64,000 bases of DNA from CAWHHZ01 sp963829355 (GTDB taxonomy: Bacteria; Acidobacteriota; Thermoanaerobaculia; Gp7-AA8; JAHWKK01), in the NCBI GenBank assembly GCA_963829355.1, contig CAWHHZ010000006.1, positions 186,001-250,000 of the forward strand. The letters are read 5' to 3'. This document shows positions 51,591 through 59,635 of the stretch, one piece after another (positions within the stretch are counted from its first letter, which is position 1; every line of letters begins with the position of its first letter). The notes below the pieces were generated by a model. The model saw nothing but the letters and a program-made list of their open reading frames with translations, searched no databases and was not told where the DNA came from. The position numbers were made by a program, and so were the translations under genes.

Positions 51591-54476
51591 CTACTCGAGA
51601 GTCATCGTCTCGACCGTCATGCCCAGCTCGTCGAGTTGGGGACGAACGACCGAGGCATCGCCAACGACGATCCAGACGAGGCTGTTCGGATCGAGAGCTT
51701 TGCGTGCAGCCTGATCGAGCTGCTTCGCCGACAGTCCGCGGTAGCGGTTGGCGACGGTCTCGTAATAGTCGTCCGGCCGATCGAACAGTTCATTCGATCG
51801 GAGAGCGCCGAGTACGTCTCCGGAGGTCTCGAAGCTGCCCGCCAGCTCGCGGACATTGCCGTTGATCGTCCGCTCGAGCTCAGCCGCGGTGACGCCCTCA
51901 TCTCCGAGGAACGCTTCGATATCCGACTTGAGCGCCGCGATCGAAGGGCCGGTCTTGTCGGCCTGGACCGGAGCGTAGACGATGTACGGCGACTCTCCCT
52001 CGATCTGTCTGATGAACCCACTCACTCCATAGGCCCATCCCTTGGTCTCGCGGAGATCCATGTTCAGTCGCGAGAGGAAGTTTCCTCCCAAAACCTCGTT
52101 CGCCGCGTCGAGCTCCAGCAGGTCGTCGGTCCCCTTCACGGGAAGAACGGTGCCAGCGATGATCAGCGACTGCGGCGACTGGGGACGGTCGATCAGGACG
52201 ATCCTCTGCTTCGATGCCGGGATCTCCACATCGAAGTGTTTCACGCCCTTCGGCACCGCAGGAGCGCTCCACTCGCCGAAATAGCGTTCCAGCAATGGCA
52301 TCAGCTCCTTCAGGCTAGCGTCTCCCACGACAAAGATCTGAGCGTTGTCCGGCCTGATCCATGCCTGATGAAAGTTCACGAGGTCATCGCGAGTCACCGT
52401 CTTCAGCAGCTCCGGGTCTCCGGTTCCGGTGAAGGGAACTCCGTAGGGATGCTTCGCGCCGTAGATGAGCGGTGGAAGCGCTCGAAACGCAATGCTACCC
52501 GGCTGGGTCATCTCGCTCGCGATACGCGTGATCTGCTGATCGCGGAGCCGCTCGATCTCACGGGGCGCGAACGCAGGATTCCGAATGATGTCGGACATCA
52601 GAGCGAGCGAAGGGGCCAGGTTGGGTGTGAGCGCGGACATCGTGACCGAGGTGCGGTCAAGTGAGGCACCCGTGTTGATCGAGGCCCCGAGCCGCTCCTG
52701 CGCTTCCGCGAGCTCGACCGAGCTCATGCTCGTCGTCCCCTCCTGGAGCAGGTTCAGCATCAGGTTCTGGGTCCCGAGCTTCGCCTTCGGATCCGCGGCG
52801 TGTCCGGCATCGAACTCGACCGCGATCCGCACGACCGGCACGGTGTCTCTCTTTGCGTAAACAACCGGAATCCCGTTTGACAGCGTCGCTCGCTGCACGT
52901 CGGGGAAATCGAGATCGGCAATCGTTCCAACCGTCGGCCACTCACGTCCAGTGGCTTTCGGCGCTGGAGCCATCGGCTGCTCGCCCTCGGCTGGCGGCCG
53001 ATAGTAGAACGGCCGCTGTGTCGCGCTTCCGAACGAAGATGCTTCTTCATACGCCTCGCGTTCGCCCGGGGAAACGCGAATCGAGAGTGCAGGTTTCTCG
53101 AGCCACTTCTGCATGGCCTCCGTCACGTCTTCGGGGGTCACCTCTCCGAATGCCTTCAGCTTCTCTTTGTAGAAGTCCGGATTGTCGGCATATAGAGCAC
53201 CCTCGGCGAGAGCGACGGCCTTCCCTCCGAATCCTCCGACCTGCTCCAATCCCTTGATTCTGTTTGCAACCTGCTGCATCGCGACACGCTGTACTTCATC
53301 CGCGGTGGGACCGTTCGCGATGTAGTCGGCAATGATGGCGTCGAGACGTTTGGCGACGACGTCCGGATCGACGCCGGGCTTCACGTCGACCTGGACCTCC
53401 GCAAAGCCGAGTCTGTGGAAGTCCTGCAGCCAGGCCCGAACACCGACGGCGAGCTGCTCGTCACGAACCAGGATGTTGTCGAGTCGCGAGCTGGAGAGAC
53501 CGCCGAGAACCGACATCGCCACCTCGAGCGGGACACTTTCCGGATCGAGCATTCCGGGGGTCGTCCAGTTGCGATAGAGACGCGTCGTCGCGACACGATC
53601 GTGCATGTCGATGTGTTTTGGCTGATCGAGCGTCACGACCGGAGCCTCGGCCGGCTCGTTGACCGGACCGCGCGGAATGTCTCCAAAGTACTTCTTCACC
53701 AGCCGCTTTGCCGTCTCCGTATCGACGTCACCGGCAAGAACCAGAACGGCATTGTTCGGGCCGTAGTTGTCCCGGAACCACTGCTGGACGTCCGCGAGAG
53801 TCGCGGCGTCCAGATCGGCCATCGAGCCGATCGTCGAGTGTGCGTAAGGGTGTCCCTCCGGCAGGGCGCTCAGCTGGGCGTACTCGACCAGACCGTAGGG
53901 CTGGTTGTCCCCCTGGCGCTTCTCGTTCTGCACGACTCCCCGCTGGTTGTCGAGCTTCTCCTGGGTCACCGCTCCCAGCAGGTAGCCCATGCGGTCACTT
54001 TCGAGGAACAGAGCGGTTTCGAGAGCCGGCGTGGGAACCGTCTGGAAGTAATTGGTGCGATCGAACCAGGTCGTCCCGTTGAGATCGGTCGCTCCAATTT
54101 GACGGAGAGGTTCGAAGTAGTCGCCAGGCGAATTCTCGGAACCGTTGAACATCAGGTGCTCGAAGAGATGAGCGAAACCGGTCTGCCCTTTCGGTTCATC
54201 CTTCGATCCCACGTTGTACCAGATCGAGACGGCCACGACCGGCGCTTTCCGGTCCTCGTGGACGATGACTCGAAGGCCGTTGTCGAGGGTGAATTCTTCG
54301 TACGGAATCTCCACTTCGCGAACGAGCTCCGCGATCGGTGCCGGTTCCGCGTTGACTGCGGAGGGTGGAGGAGCGGTCTCGACCGGCTGCACGTCGACCG
54401 GAGCGGTCTGTGTTGCGCAACTCATCGTGACCAGAAGCAACAGAGTCAGGATCAGGTTCGTGATTCGTTGGATCAT
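51591..54476 (-). CDS. Two-module M16 zinc protease, predicted lipoprotein
   Basis: A 961-residue protein from the ATG at 54476, with GGAG nine bases upstream. The lipobox LLLLVTMSC puts the lipidated Cys at residue 20, so it is exported and membrane-anchored. The first M16 module is active: HLFEH gives His103, Glu106 and His107, with the distal Glu in NQRGVVQNEKRQGDN. The second half (from about residue 490) repeats the fold without the zinc motif (FPDVQRATLSNGIPVVYAKR, GTQNLMLNLLQEGT). This is the PqqL/pitrilysin-like arrangement of degrading small peptides in the periplasm. Confidence 0.92.
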   Translation of the reverse strand: MIQRITNLILTLLLLVTMSCATQTAPVDVQPVETAPPPSAVNAEPAPIAELVREVEIPYEEFTLDNGLRVIVHEDRKAPVVAVSIWYNVGSKDEPKGQTGFAHLFEHLMFNGSENSPGDYFEPLRQIGATDLNGTTWFDRTNYFQTVPTPALETALFLESDRMGYLLGAVTQEKLDNQRGVVQNEKRQGDNQPYGLVEYAQLSALPEGHPYAHSTIGSMADLDAATLADVQQWFRDNYGPNNAVLVLAGDVDTETAKRLVKKYFGDIPRGPVNEPAEAPVVTLDQPKHIDMHDRVATTRLYRNWTTPGMLDPESVPLEVAMSVLGGLSSSRLDNILVRDEQLAVGVRAWLQDFHRLGFAEVQVDVKPGVDPDVVAKRLDAIIADYIANGPTADEVQRVAMQQVANRIKGLEQVGGFGGKAVALAEGALYADNPDFYKEKLKAFGEVTPEDVTEAMQKWLEKPALSIRVSPGEREAYEEASSFGSATQRPFYYRPPAEGEQPMAPAPKATGREWPTVGTIADLDFPDVQRATLSNGIPVVYAKRDTVPVVRIAVEFDAGHAADPKAKLGTQNLMLNLLQEGTTSMSSVELAEAQERLGASINTGASLDRTSVTMSALTPNLAPSLALMSDIIRNPAFAPREIERLRDQQITRIASEMTQPGSIAFRALPPLIYGAKHPYGVPFTGTGDPELLKTVTRDDLVNFHQAWIRPDNAQIFVVGDASLKELMPLLERYFGEWSAPAVPKGVKHFDVEIPASKQRIVLIDRPQSPQSLIIAGTVLPVKGTDDLLELDAANEVLGGNFLSRLNMDLRETKGWAYGVSGFIRQIEGESPYIVYAPVQADKTGPSIAALKSDIEAFLGDEGVTAAELERTINGNVRELAGSFETSGDVLGALRSNELFDRPDDYYETVANRYRGLSAKQLDQAARKALDPNSLVWIVVGDASVVRPQLDELGMTVETMTLE

Positions 54477-54660
54477 ATGAATTCTCCAGTGTTTGAGTCC
54501 TTGGGTTCGTTTCTGCCACACCACACTTTATAACGCTTCGACGTCCTCATGCCCCGTCCCGGAATGACTTCGTCCCACTGAGTTGGCTCGGCAGGTGAGC
54601 GATTCTGATACAAACGTGGCCGGACGCGTACCGGCCCGTCTCTCGGAAGAAAATGCCCGA

Positions 54661-55599
54661 CTACTCCGGCTCCGCTATGTGCACGAGCGCGTCACCCCGA
54701 TGGACCATCGGGTTCAACTGCATACCGATGACGATGCCATCAATCGGCGAACGAATCGGAACGCGCTGCTCGCCGAAGATGTCGGAGATGAGGCCGATTC
54801 TCGAGTTCTTCGTGACGCGGTCGCCCAGCTCGACGCTCACTCGCATCAGACCGCTCCGCCTCGCCCTCACCCACTTCGAGGACGTAATCCGGATCGGCTC
54901 GAACGGTGATGGTGGAGGCGCCTCCTCCACCATGCCTAGCGCATGGAGCACCCGGAAAGTACCGTTGATCCCTTCTCTGAGTGATCCAGGATCGAATCGA
55001 CTCGGCTCACCCGCTTCGTGCACGAGGACCTTGATCCCTGCCCGGCCCGCAGCCTCCCGGAGCGATCCCGGGCGCAGCTTCGAGTTGAGAATGATCTGCG
55101 GTCCGAACGCCTCGGCCAGTGCTCGCGTCTCGGGATCGGACAGATCGGCGCGGATCTGTGGGAGGTTCGTTCGGTGAAGCGAGCCCGAGTGGTAGTCGAT
55201 TCCGTACGTGCAATGACTTACGATCTCCGTCATCAGGAGATTCGCCAGCCTGGCGGCCATCGATCCCGAGTCATTCCCCGGGAAGCTCCGGTTGAGATCA
55301 CGCCGGTCCGGCAGATAGCGATCCTGAGCCATGAATCCGTAGACGTTGACGACCGGTACCGTGATCAGAGCTCCCCGAAGTTTCGAAGGCTGGATCCGGT
55401 CGACGACATTCAGAATCAGATCGACGCCGTTGATTTCATCGCCATGAATCGCAGCATCGAGAAAGACCGTAGGGCCATCGGATTTTCCACGAATCACGAT
55501 GACCGGCAGCGAGAGCAGCGGTCCCGAGGGGAGCCGTGCCACGGGGATTTCAATGCGCCGCCTGGACCGCTTCGGAATCTCTTCGCCGTTGATGATCAT
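54661..55599 (-). CDS. Succinylglutamate desuccinylase/aspartoacylase family protein
   Basis: A 312-residue zinc carboxypeptidase-like protein. AAIHGDEINGVD supplies His52 and Glu55, DYHSGS supplies His137, and VHEAGEPS the catalytic Glu near residue 198. The C-terminal part (about 230-312) looks like a small beta barrel (SGLMRVSVELGDRVTKNSRI). This subfamily is regularly encoded with RimK and a retropepsin-like protein, as here. It may remove or trim amino-acid tags added by the ligase, an inference from context. Transcribed after rimK, with a repeat element between. Confidence 0.88.
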   Translation of the reverse strand: MIINGEEIPKRSRRRIEIPVARLPSGPLLSLPVIVIRGKSDGPTVFLDAAIHGDEINGVDLILNVVDRIQPSKLRGALITVPVVNVYGFMAQDRYLPDRRDLNRSFPGNDSGSMAARLANLLMTEIVSHCTYGIDYHSGSLHRTNLPQIRADLSDPETRALAEAFGPQIILNSKLRPGSLREAAGRAGIKVLVHEAGEPSRFDPGSLREGINGTFRVLHALGMVEEAPPPSPFEPIRITSSKWVRARRSGLMRVSVELGDRVTKNSRIGLISDIFGEQRVPIRSPIDGIVIGMQLNPMVHRGDALVHIAEPE

Positions 55600-55603
55600 A
55601 TTG

Positions 55604-55866
55604 GAGGGTTCAGGAGTTCAAGGGTTAAAAAGTTTGTCATCCTGAGCGAAGCGAAGGATCGCGTACGGCATGACTCGCTTTGACTTCCGGCCACTCTTCT
55701 TCACGAGATCCTTCGACCGTCCTGCTCCCGCGTCGCGGAATCCTGCGGCTCAGGATGACAGCCTGATGGGGTCATTTTCAGCGCAGCGATGAAGCCGCTC
55801 CTTCGAATGACAGTCTCTCTTCAACCTTTGAACTCCTGAACTCTTGAACCTTTGAACTCTTGAACC
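55604..55866. repeat. Composite element: TTGAACT-type arms, short/long core plus a partial second core
   Basis: The left arm (55604-55630) has GGTTCAGGAGTTCAAGGGTT. The core (55635-55760) starts TGTCATCCTGAGCGAAGCGA and ends with the long half and CTCAGGATGACA. A piece of the variant core follows (55771-55812, GCCGCTCCTTCGAATGACA, as at 20095-20114). The right arm (55817-55866) has six CTTGAAC-like units. The element lies inside the rim gene cluster between rimK and the AstE-like gene. Confidence 0.9.
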
Positions 55867-55871
55867 GTCTC

Positions 55872-56777
55872 TCAGCTCCCAATCTTGTCCTTCGTCTTGT
55901 TCGGAGCGGCGTTCTTCTCGATGAACTCAATGATCTTCGCGGCGACATCCACGCCGGTCGCGCCCTCGATACCTTCGAGTCCCGGCGACGAGTTTACCTC
56001 CATCACGACCGGACCATGGTTCGAGCGCAGCATGTCGACACCCGCCACATTCAGCCCCATTGCCTTAGCTGACCGTACGGCCGTGCTTCGCTCCTCCGGA
56101 GTCAGTTTGATCTTCTCGGCCGATCCGCCTCGATGAATGTTCGAGCGGAATTCGCCTTCCTTCGCGCTGCGCTTCATCGCCGCAACAACCCGGCCGCCGA
56201 CGACGAATGCACGGATGTCCTGCCCGCCAGCCTCCTTGATGAACTCCTGCACCAGAATATTTGCATCGAGTCCGCGGAAGGCTTCAATGACCGACTCGGC
56301 TGCCTGTCGCGTCTCGGCGAGCACCACGCCGATCCCCTGGGTCCCTTCGAGCAGTTTGATCACCAGCGGCGCTCCCCCGGCGATCTCGATCAGTCCGTCG
56401 ACGTCCTTGGTCGAGTGCGCGAAGCCCGTAACTGGCAGACCAATTCCTTCCCTCGCCAGGAGTTGCAGAGAACGGAGCTTGTCGCGCGACCTCGAGATCC
56501 CCTGAGATTCGTTGACCGAGAACACCCGGTTCATCTCGAACTGCCGGACAACGGCGGTGCCGTAGAAGGTCCAGCTCGCTCCGATCCTCGGAATCACGGC
56601 GTCCACGTTCTCGATCTTGCGTCCCTGATACAACACATGAGGACGGTGGGAAACGATGTTCATGTAACAGCGCAGGTAGTCGATGATCTGGACGTCATGC
56701 CCTCTCTGCTTCGCTGCCTCGGTGAGGCGGCGCGTGGAGAACAGGCTGGCTTTTCGCGACAGAATGACGATTTTCAT
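55872..56777 (-). CDS. rimK: RimK-type ATP-grasp glutamate ligase
   Basis: A 301-residue ATP-grasp enzyme with the RimK signatures SRDKLRSLQLLAREGIGLP, APLVIKLLEGTQGIGVVLAE, ILVQEFIKEAGGQDIRAFVV, RSNIHRGGSAEKIKLTPEE and VVMEVNSSPGLEGIEGATG (metal-binding Glu/Asn). RimK adds glutamates to the C-terminus of ribosomal protein S6 and also makes poly-glutamate, modulating translation. Its start overlaps the stop of the retropepsin-like gene (4 bases), so the two are coupled. Confidence 0.95.
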   Translation of the reverse strand: MKIVILSRKASLFSTRRLTEAAKQRGHDVQIIDYLRCYMNIVSHRPHVLYQGRKIENVDAVIPRIGASWTFYGTAVVRQFEMNRVFSVNESQGISRSRDKLRSLQLLAREGIGLPVTGFAHSTKDVDGLIEIAGGAPLVIKLLEGTQGIGVVLAETRQAAESVIEAFRGLDANILVQEFIKEAGGQDIRAFVVGGRVVAAMKRSAKEGEFRSNIHRGGSAEKIKLTPEERSTAVRSAKAMGLNVAGVDMLRSNHGPVVMEVNSSPGLEGIEGATGVDVAAKIIEFIEKNAAPNKTKDKIGS

Positions 56778-57268
56778 TTGGTTTTCTTCACCTTCCTTGA
56801 CGGACGACTCTCTGCGGGAGACCCTGCAAGATCGGAGCGCATCGGATCGACCAGAATTCTGTCCCTCATCGCCTCACGGCCAATCAGCATCCTGAATCTC
56901 ATCTGGCTTCTCCCAGTGAGCGTCAGATCAATCGGCCAGGCCCGGCCCGCGATCTCGAGACCGGTACGAATCACGACCCTGATCTGGCCTTTTCCTCCAC
57001 TGTTCCTGACGAGTCGTTCGTCCGCGACGAGTGCCTCGCATTTGACGATGAAATCGGGCTTGCGAGGATCGGGATCCACCCAGAACCGGACCCACTCCCG
57101 GTCCAGCCGCTGAAATGTCTCCATGTCGACCACGTGCAGGGCGGAGGAGCGCGCACCCGTGTCGAGTTTTGCGTGGACTGCGGCGATGCCGATCTCCGGC
57201 AGCGACGCCCATTCCCGCCACCCCAGAATCATCTGGGGCTCCTGTAGCTTCTTCCTGCGCAACCTCAA
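56774..57268 (-). CDS. Retropepsin-like aspartic protease family protein (RimB/RloA type)
   Basis: A 164-residue protein with the retropepsin-like motif KLDTGARSSALHV (catalytic Asp36) and MLIGREAMRDRILVDP, which mirrors the flap-end ILG motif. The family was first named ATP-dependent zinc protease but has an aspartic protease fold. It is encoded directly upstream of rimK and overlaps it, as in the rimABK operons of pseudomonads, where the protease counters or adjusts RimK modification of S6. First gene of the unit. Confidence 0.9.
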   Translation of the reverse strand: MRLRRKKLQEPQMILGWREWASLPEIGIAAVHAKLDTGARSSALHVVDMETFQRLDREWVRFWVDPDPRKPDFIVKCEALVADERLVRNSGGKGQIRVVIRTGLEIAGRAWPIDLTLTGRSQMRFRMLIGREAMRDRILVDPMRSDLAGSPAESRPSRKVKKTK

Positions 57269-57410
57269 AAGGTTACCGCATCCGGCTCCCGATCATGAAA
57301 CGAGCGGAAAGTAGCACCGGCAGGGAGGCTGATTCCTCCCACAGCTCCGGTCGCTCGTGATTCATCTTCCGGAATCACTCCCGACCCAAGGAGCAGCGCA
57401 CAGGCGATCA

Positions 57411-58118
57411 TCAATGCTCCACGGTCTCGTACCGGTGAATCTCGGTGAGGATACGCCGAGCATTTTCGATTGTCTTCGGGGCAAGAGCGTTCCCCGCGAT
57501 CTTCCAGGCAGCCAGTACCTCACGGCTCCAGGCATCCTGCCGGGCATCGCCTGCCATTGCCTCGCTCGCTTCACGAGCGATCGCCTGGATTTGGGCAGGT
57601 TCCATCAGATTCACCTCGTGAAGCGCCTGAAATGAAACGAGCAGATCGCGCGGCTCGACGTCGACCACGAGCTTTCTATCATTCGAGATCCGCCTGAGCA
57701 GCCGTGTGAGGGCGTTGATACGCTTGATCTCCATGGAATCGGACTCAGGCTTGCCGTAGTAGCGCAGAAGTCTCCCCAGCTTTCCGCCGATGGTGTCGAG
57801 CTCATCGTCGATTCTCGATCCGCTGTGGTAGAGAATGGCGCCCGCTTCACTCCGCTCACCCGCCATGCGGCTCCAGACGATCGTGAGATGAAACGCTACG
57901 ACCTCACCAAATTCAGGATCCTCCAGATCGAGTCGGCTCCGCGAACCCACCCGCAACTGGCTCTCATGCGACAGCCCAAAACCTCCGATCGAGAGGTTAC
58001 GCACCCTCACCCGCTGTCCGTGGAACTCACCTTCGAGATGGCGATCCACCACGAAACGCGGATGCGCTCTGACGTTGTCCACCCTGATGAGCTCGTAGAG
58101 ATTCGGCAGTTCCAACAC
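57411..58118 (-). CDS. PilZ-domain protein
   Basis: A 235-residue protein. The N-terminal PilZ domain (about 15-105) has both c-di-GMP motifs: RxxxR as Arg17 and Arg21 in RAHPRF, and N/DxSxxG as Asn42, Ser44 and Gly47 in RNLSIGGFG. The C-terminal 130 residues are helical (GGKLGRLLRYYGKPESDSME, EVNLMEPAQIQAIAREASEA) and match nothing I recognise. It probably transmits c-di-GMP levels to a partner, with the pilus machinery as one candidate. Monocistronic. The 57269-57410 spacer shows no gene. Confidence 0.85.
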   Translation of the reverse strand: MLELPNLYELIRVDNVRAHPRFVVDRHLEGEFHGQRVRVRNLSIGGFGLSHESQLRVGSRSRLDLEDPEFGEVVAFHLTIVWSRMAGERSEAGAILYHSGSRIDDELDTIGGKLGRLLRYYGKPESDSMEIKRINALTRLLRRISNDRKLVVDVEPRDLLVSFQALHEVNLMEPAQIQAIAREASEAMAGDARQDAWSREVLAAWKIAGNALAPKTIENARRILTEIHRYETVEH

Positions 58119-58222
58119 GACACCCCCGCGGAAGTGGAGCTAAGTAGAATCCCTTCCCGCGAATCCACACGACGAGGATGATATCGCACGAGTGCCGCCG
58201 ACAAGTAGAGGCTCTTCTGCAG

Positions 58223-58255
58223 ACCGGCCTCCGGACGGCAAGACCGGAGGCCGGT
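58223..58255. terminator. Strong hairpin downstream of the GYF/AIM24 gene
   Basis: ACCGGCCTCCGG and CCGGAGGCCGGT form a perfect 12-bp stem with a 9-base loop, 19 bases past the minus-strand stop. There is no T-run on either side, so termination efficiency is uncertain. Confidence 0.5.
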
Positions 58256-58273
58256 AAATCATGCAGTGAGAGA

Positions 58274-59293
58274 TCAATCGCCGCCGAGGAGGTCGCCGAG
58301 CGGGCCGAGAACCGAGCCCTCGCCCTTTCTGGCGCCACCTGGCTTGTTCGGGAGGGCGGCAAACACGCGGCTGGCGAACCGGCTGAAGGGCAGCGACTGA
58401 ATCCACACCTTTCCAGGTCCGGTCATCGTCGCGTAGAAGAGACCTTCGCCGCCGAACAAAGCCGTCTTCACTCCTCCGACGAACTGAATGTCGTAGTTGA
58501 CGCGCGGCTCGAAAGCCACCAGACAGCCGGTGTCGAGTCTCATGGTTTCGCCCGCCTGGAGCTCACGCTCGACGATCGCGCCGCCAGCGTGAAGAAAGGC
58601 CATCCCGTCTCCTTCCAGCTTCTGCAGGATGAAACCTTCACCGCCGAAGAACCCGGCACCGATCTTCTTCTGGAAAGCGATGCCGACCGAGATGCCCTTC
58701 GCTGCACAGAGAAAGGCATCCTTCTGACAAAGAATCTGTCCACCATGCTGCTTGAGATCGAGGGGAACGATCCGCCCGGGATAAGGCGAAGCAAACGCGA
58801 CCTTCTGGCGCTGCCCTGCTTTGTTGCCGAAGATCGTCATGAATAGCGATTCGCCGGTCAGGACTCGCTTCCCTGCCGACATGAGCGCACCCATGAAGCC
58901 CCCACCACCGCCTTTCGCCGATCCGTCGCCGAAGATCGTTTCCATTTCGATCCCGGGATCCATGTACATGAACGCGCCCGCCTCAGCGATACAAGCTTCC
59001 TGAGGATCGAGCGTGACCTCGACGAACTGCATCTCTTCTCCAAAGAGCTCGTAGTCGATCTCGTCCGCGGCACCTCCAGCCCGGGGCGGCGGCGGCGGCG
59101 CTGCCATCGGCGACGATGAGCCCAGAGCGGTCGCAAACTCGTTGCGGGAGGTGATCGGCTCCCAGTTGGCCATCCCCTCCGCATAGACGTGAGCGGAGCG
59201 ATCCACCTCTCCGCTTCTGATCTTCTGCGTCACCTCGTCGGTCGACCAGGGACCGAGCTGCTTCCCATTCACTGCGACGTGCCAACTCTGCAT
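58274..59293 (-). CDS. GYF_2-AIM24 fusion protein
   Basis: A 339-residue protein from the ATG at 59293, with AAGGAG upstream. Residues 1-65 are a GYF_2 domain (WHVAVNGKQLGPWSTDEVTQ, VYAEGMANWEPI), a short Pro/Gly linker follows, and residues about 95-330 are an AIM24/TIGR00266 beta-helix domain (VEVTLDPQEACIAEAGAFMY, GGGFMGALMSAGKRVLTGES, GQILCQKDAFLCAAKGISVG). AIM24 proteins are widespread with no assigned enzyme activity. GYF_2 usually mediates protein contacts, so it may recruit AIM24 to a membrane complex. No signal peptide. Confidence 0.88.
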   Translation of the reverse strand: MQSWHVAVNGKQLGPWSTDEVTQKIRSGEVDRSAHVYAEGMANWEPITSRNEFATALGSSSPMAAPPPPPRAGGAADEIDYELFGEEMQFVEVTLDPQEACIAEAGAFMYMDPGIEMETIFGDGSAKGGGGGFMGALMSAGKRVLTGESLFMTIFGNKAGQRQKVAFASPYPGRIVPLDLKQHGGQILCQKDAFLCAAKGISVGIAFQKKIGAGFFGGEGFILQKLEGDGMAFLHAGGAIVERELQAGETMRLDTGCLVAFEPRVNYDIQFVGGVKTALFGGEGLFYATMTGPGKVWIQSLPFSRFASRVFAALPNKPGGARKGEGSVLGPLGDLLGGD

Positions 59294-59481
59294 GTTGCTT
59301 CTCCTTTCCGTGACTATCCGTACTGAAATCTCTGCCAGCATGAAACTCTATCATCGGCCGCGGACGGCAGCGCGGAGGGCTAGTGACAGTGACACAAAAC
59401 AGGTTCTTCCCGGATCCGGATCTCCCGCCGAACGATGAACGATAAAGAAATGCTGAAAGGGAGCGCGTAGACAGGTGTGTC

Positions 59482-59560
59482 AAGCGAAGGATCGCGTACG
59501 GTATAACTCGCTTCAGCTTTCAGCGAGTTGTTGTCACGCCTTCGACCGTCCTGCGCTGTA
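59482..59560. repeat. Decayed copy of the palindromic core
   Basis: GTCAAGCGAAGGATCGCGTA on the left and GCCTTCGACCGTCCTGCGC on the right match interior parts of the core, but the CATCCTGAG and CTCAGGATG ends are lost. The rest of 59294-59635 shows no gene. Confidence 0.6.
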
Positions 59561-59635
59561 TTCACAACGTGACCCTCCAGCTGGATTCCCCTCTATGAGG
59601 GTCCGCTGTATATGTCATCATGAACGACTCAAGAA

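Noticed and set aside
53415..54533. 372-residue open frame on the plus strand
   Set aside because: Antisense to the large M16 protease, which has intact motifs.
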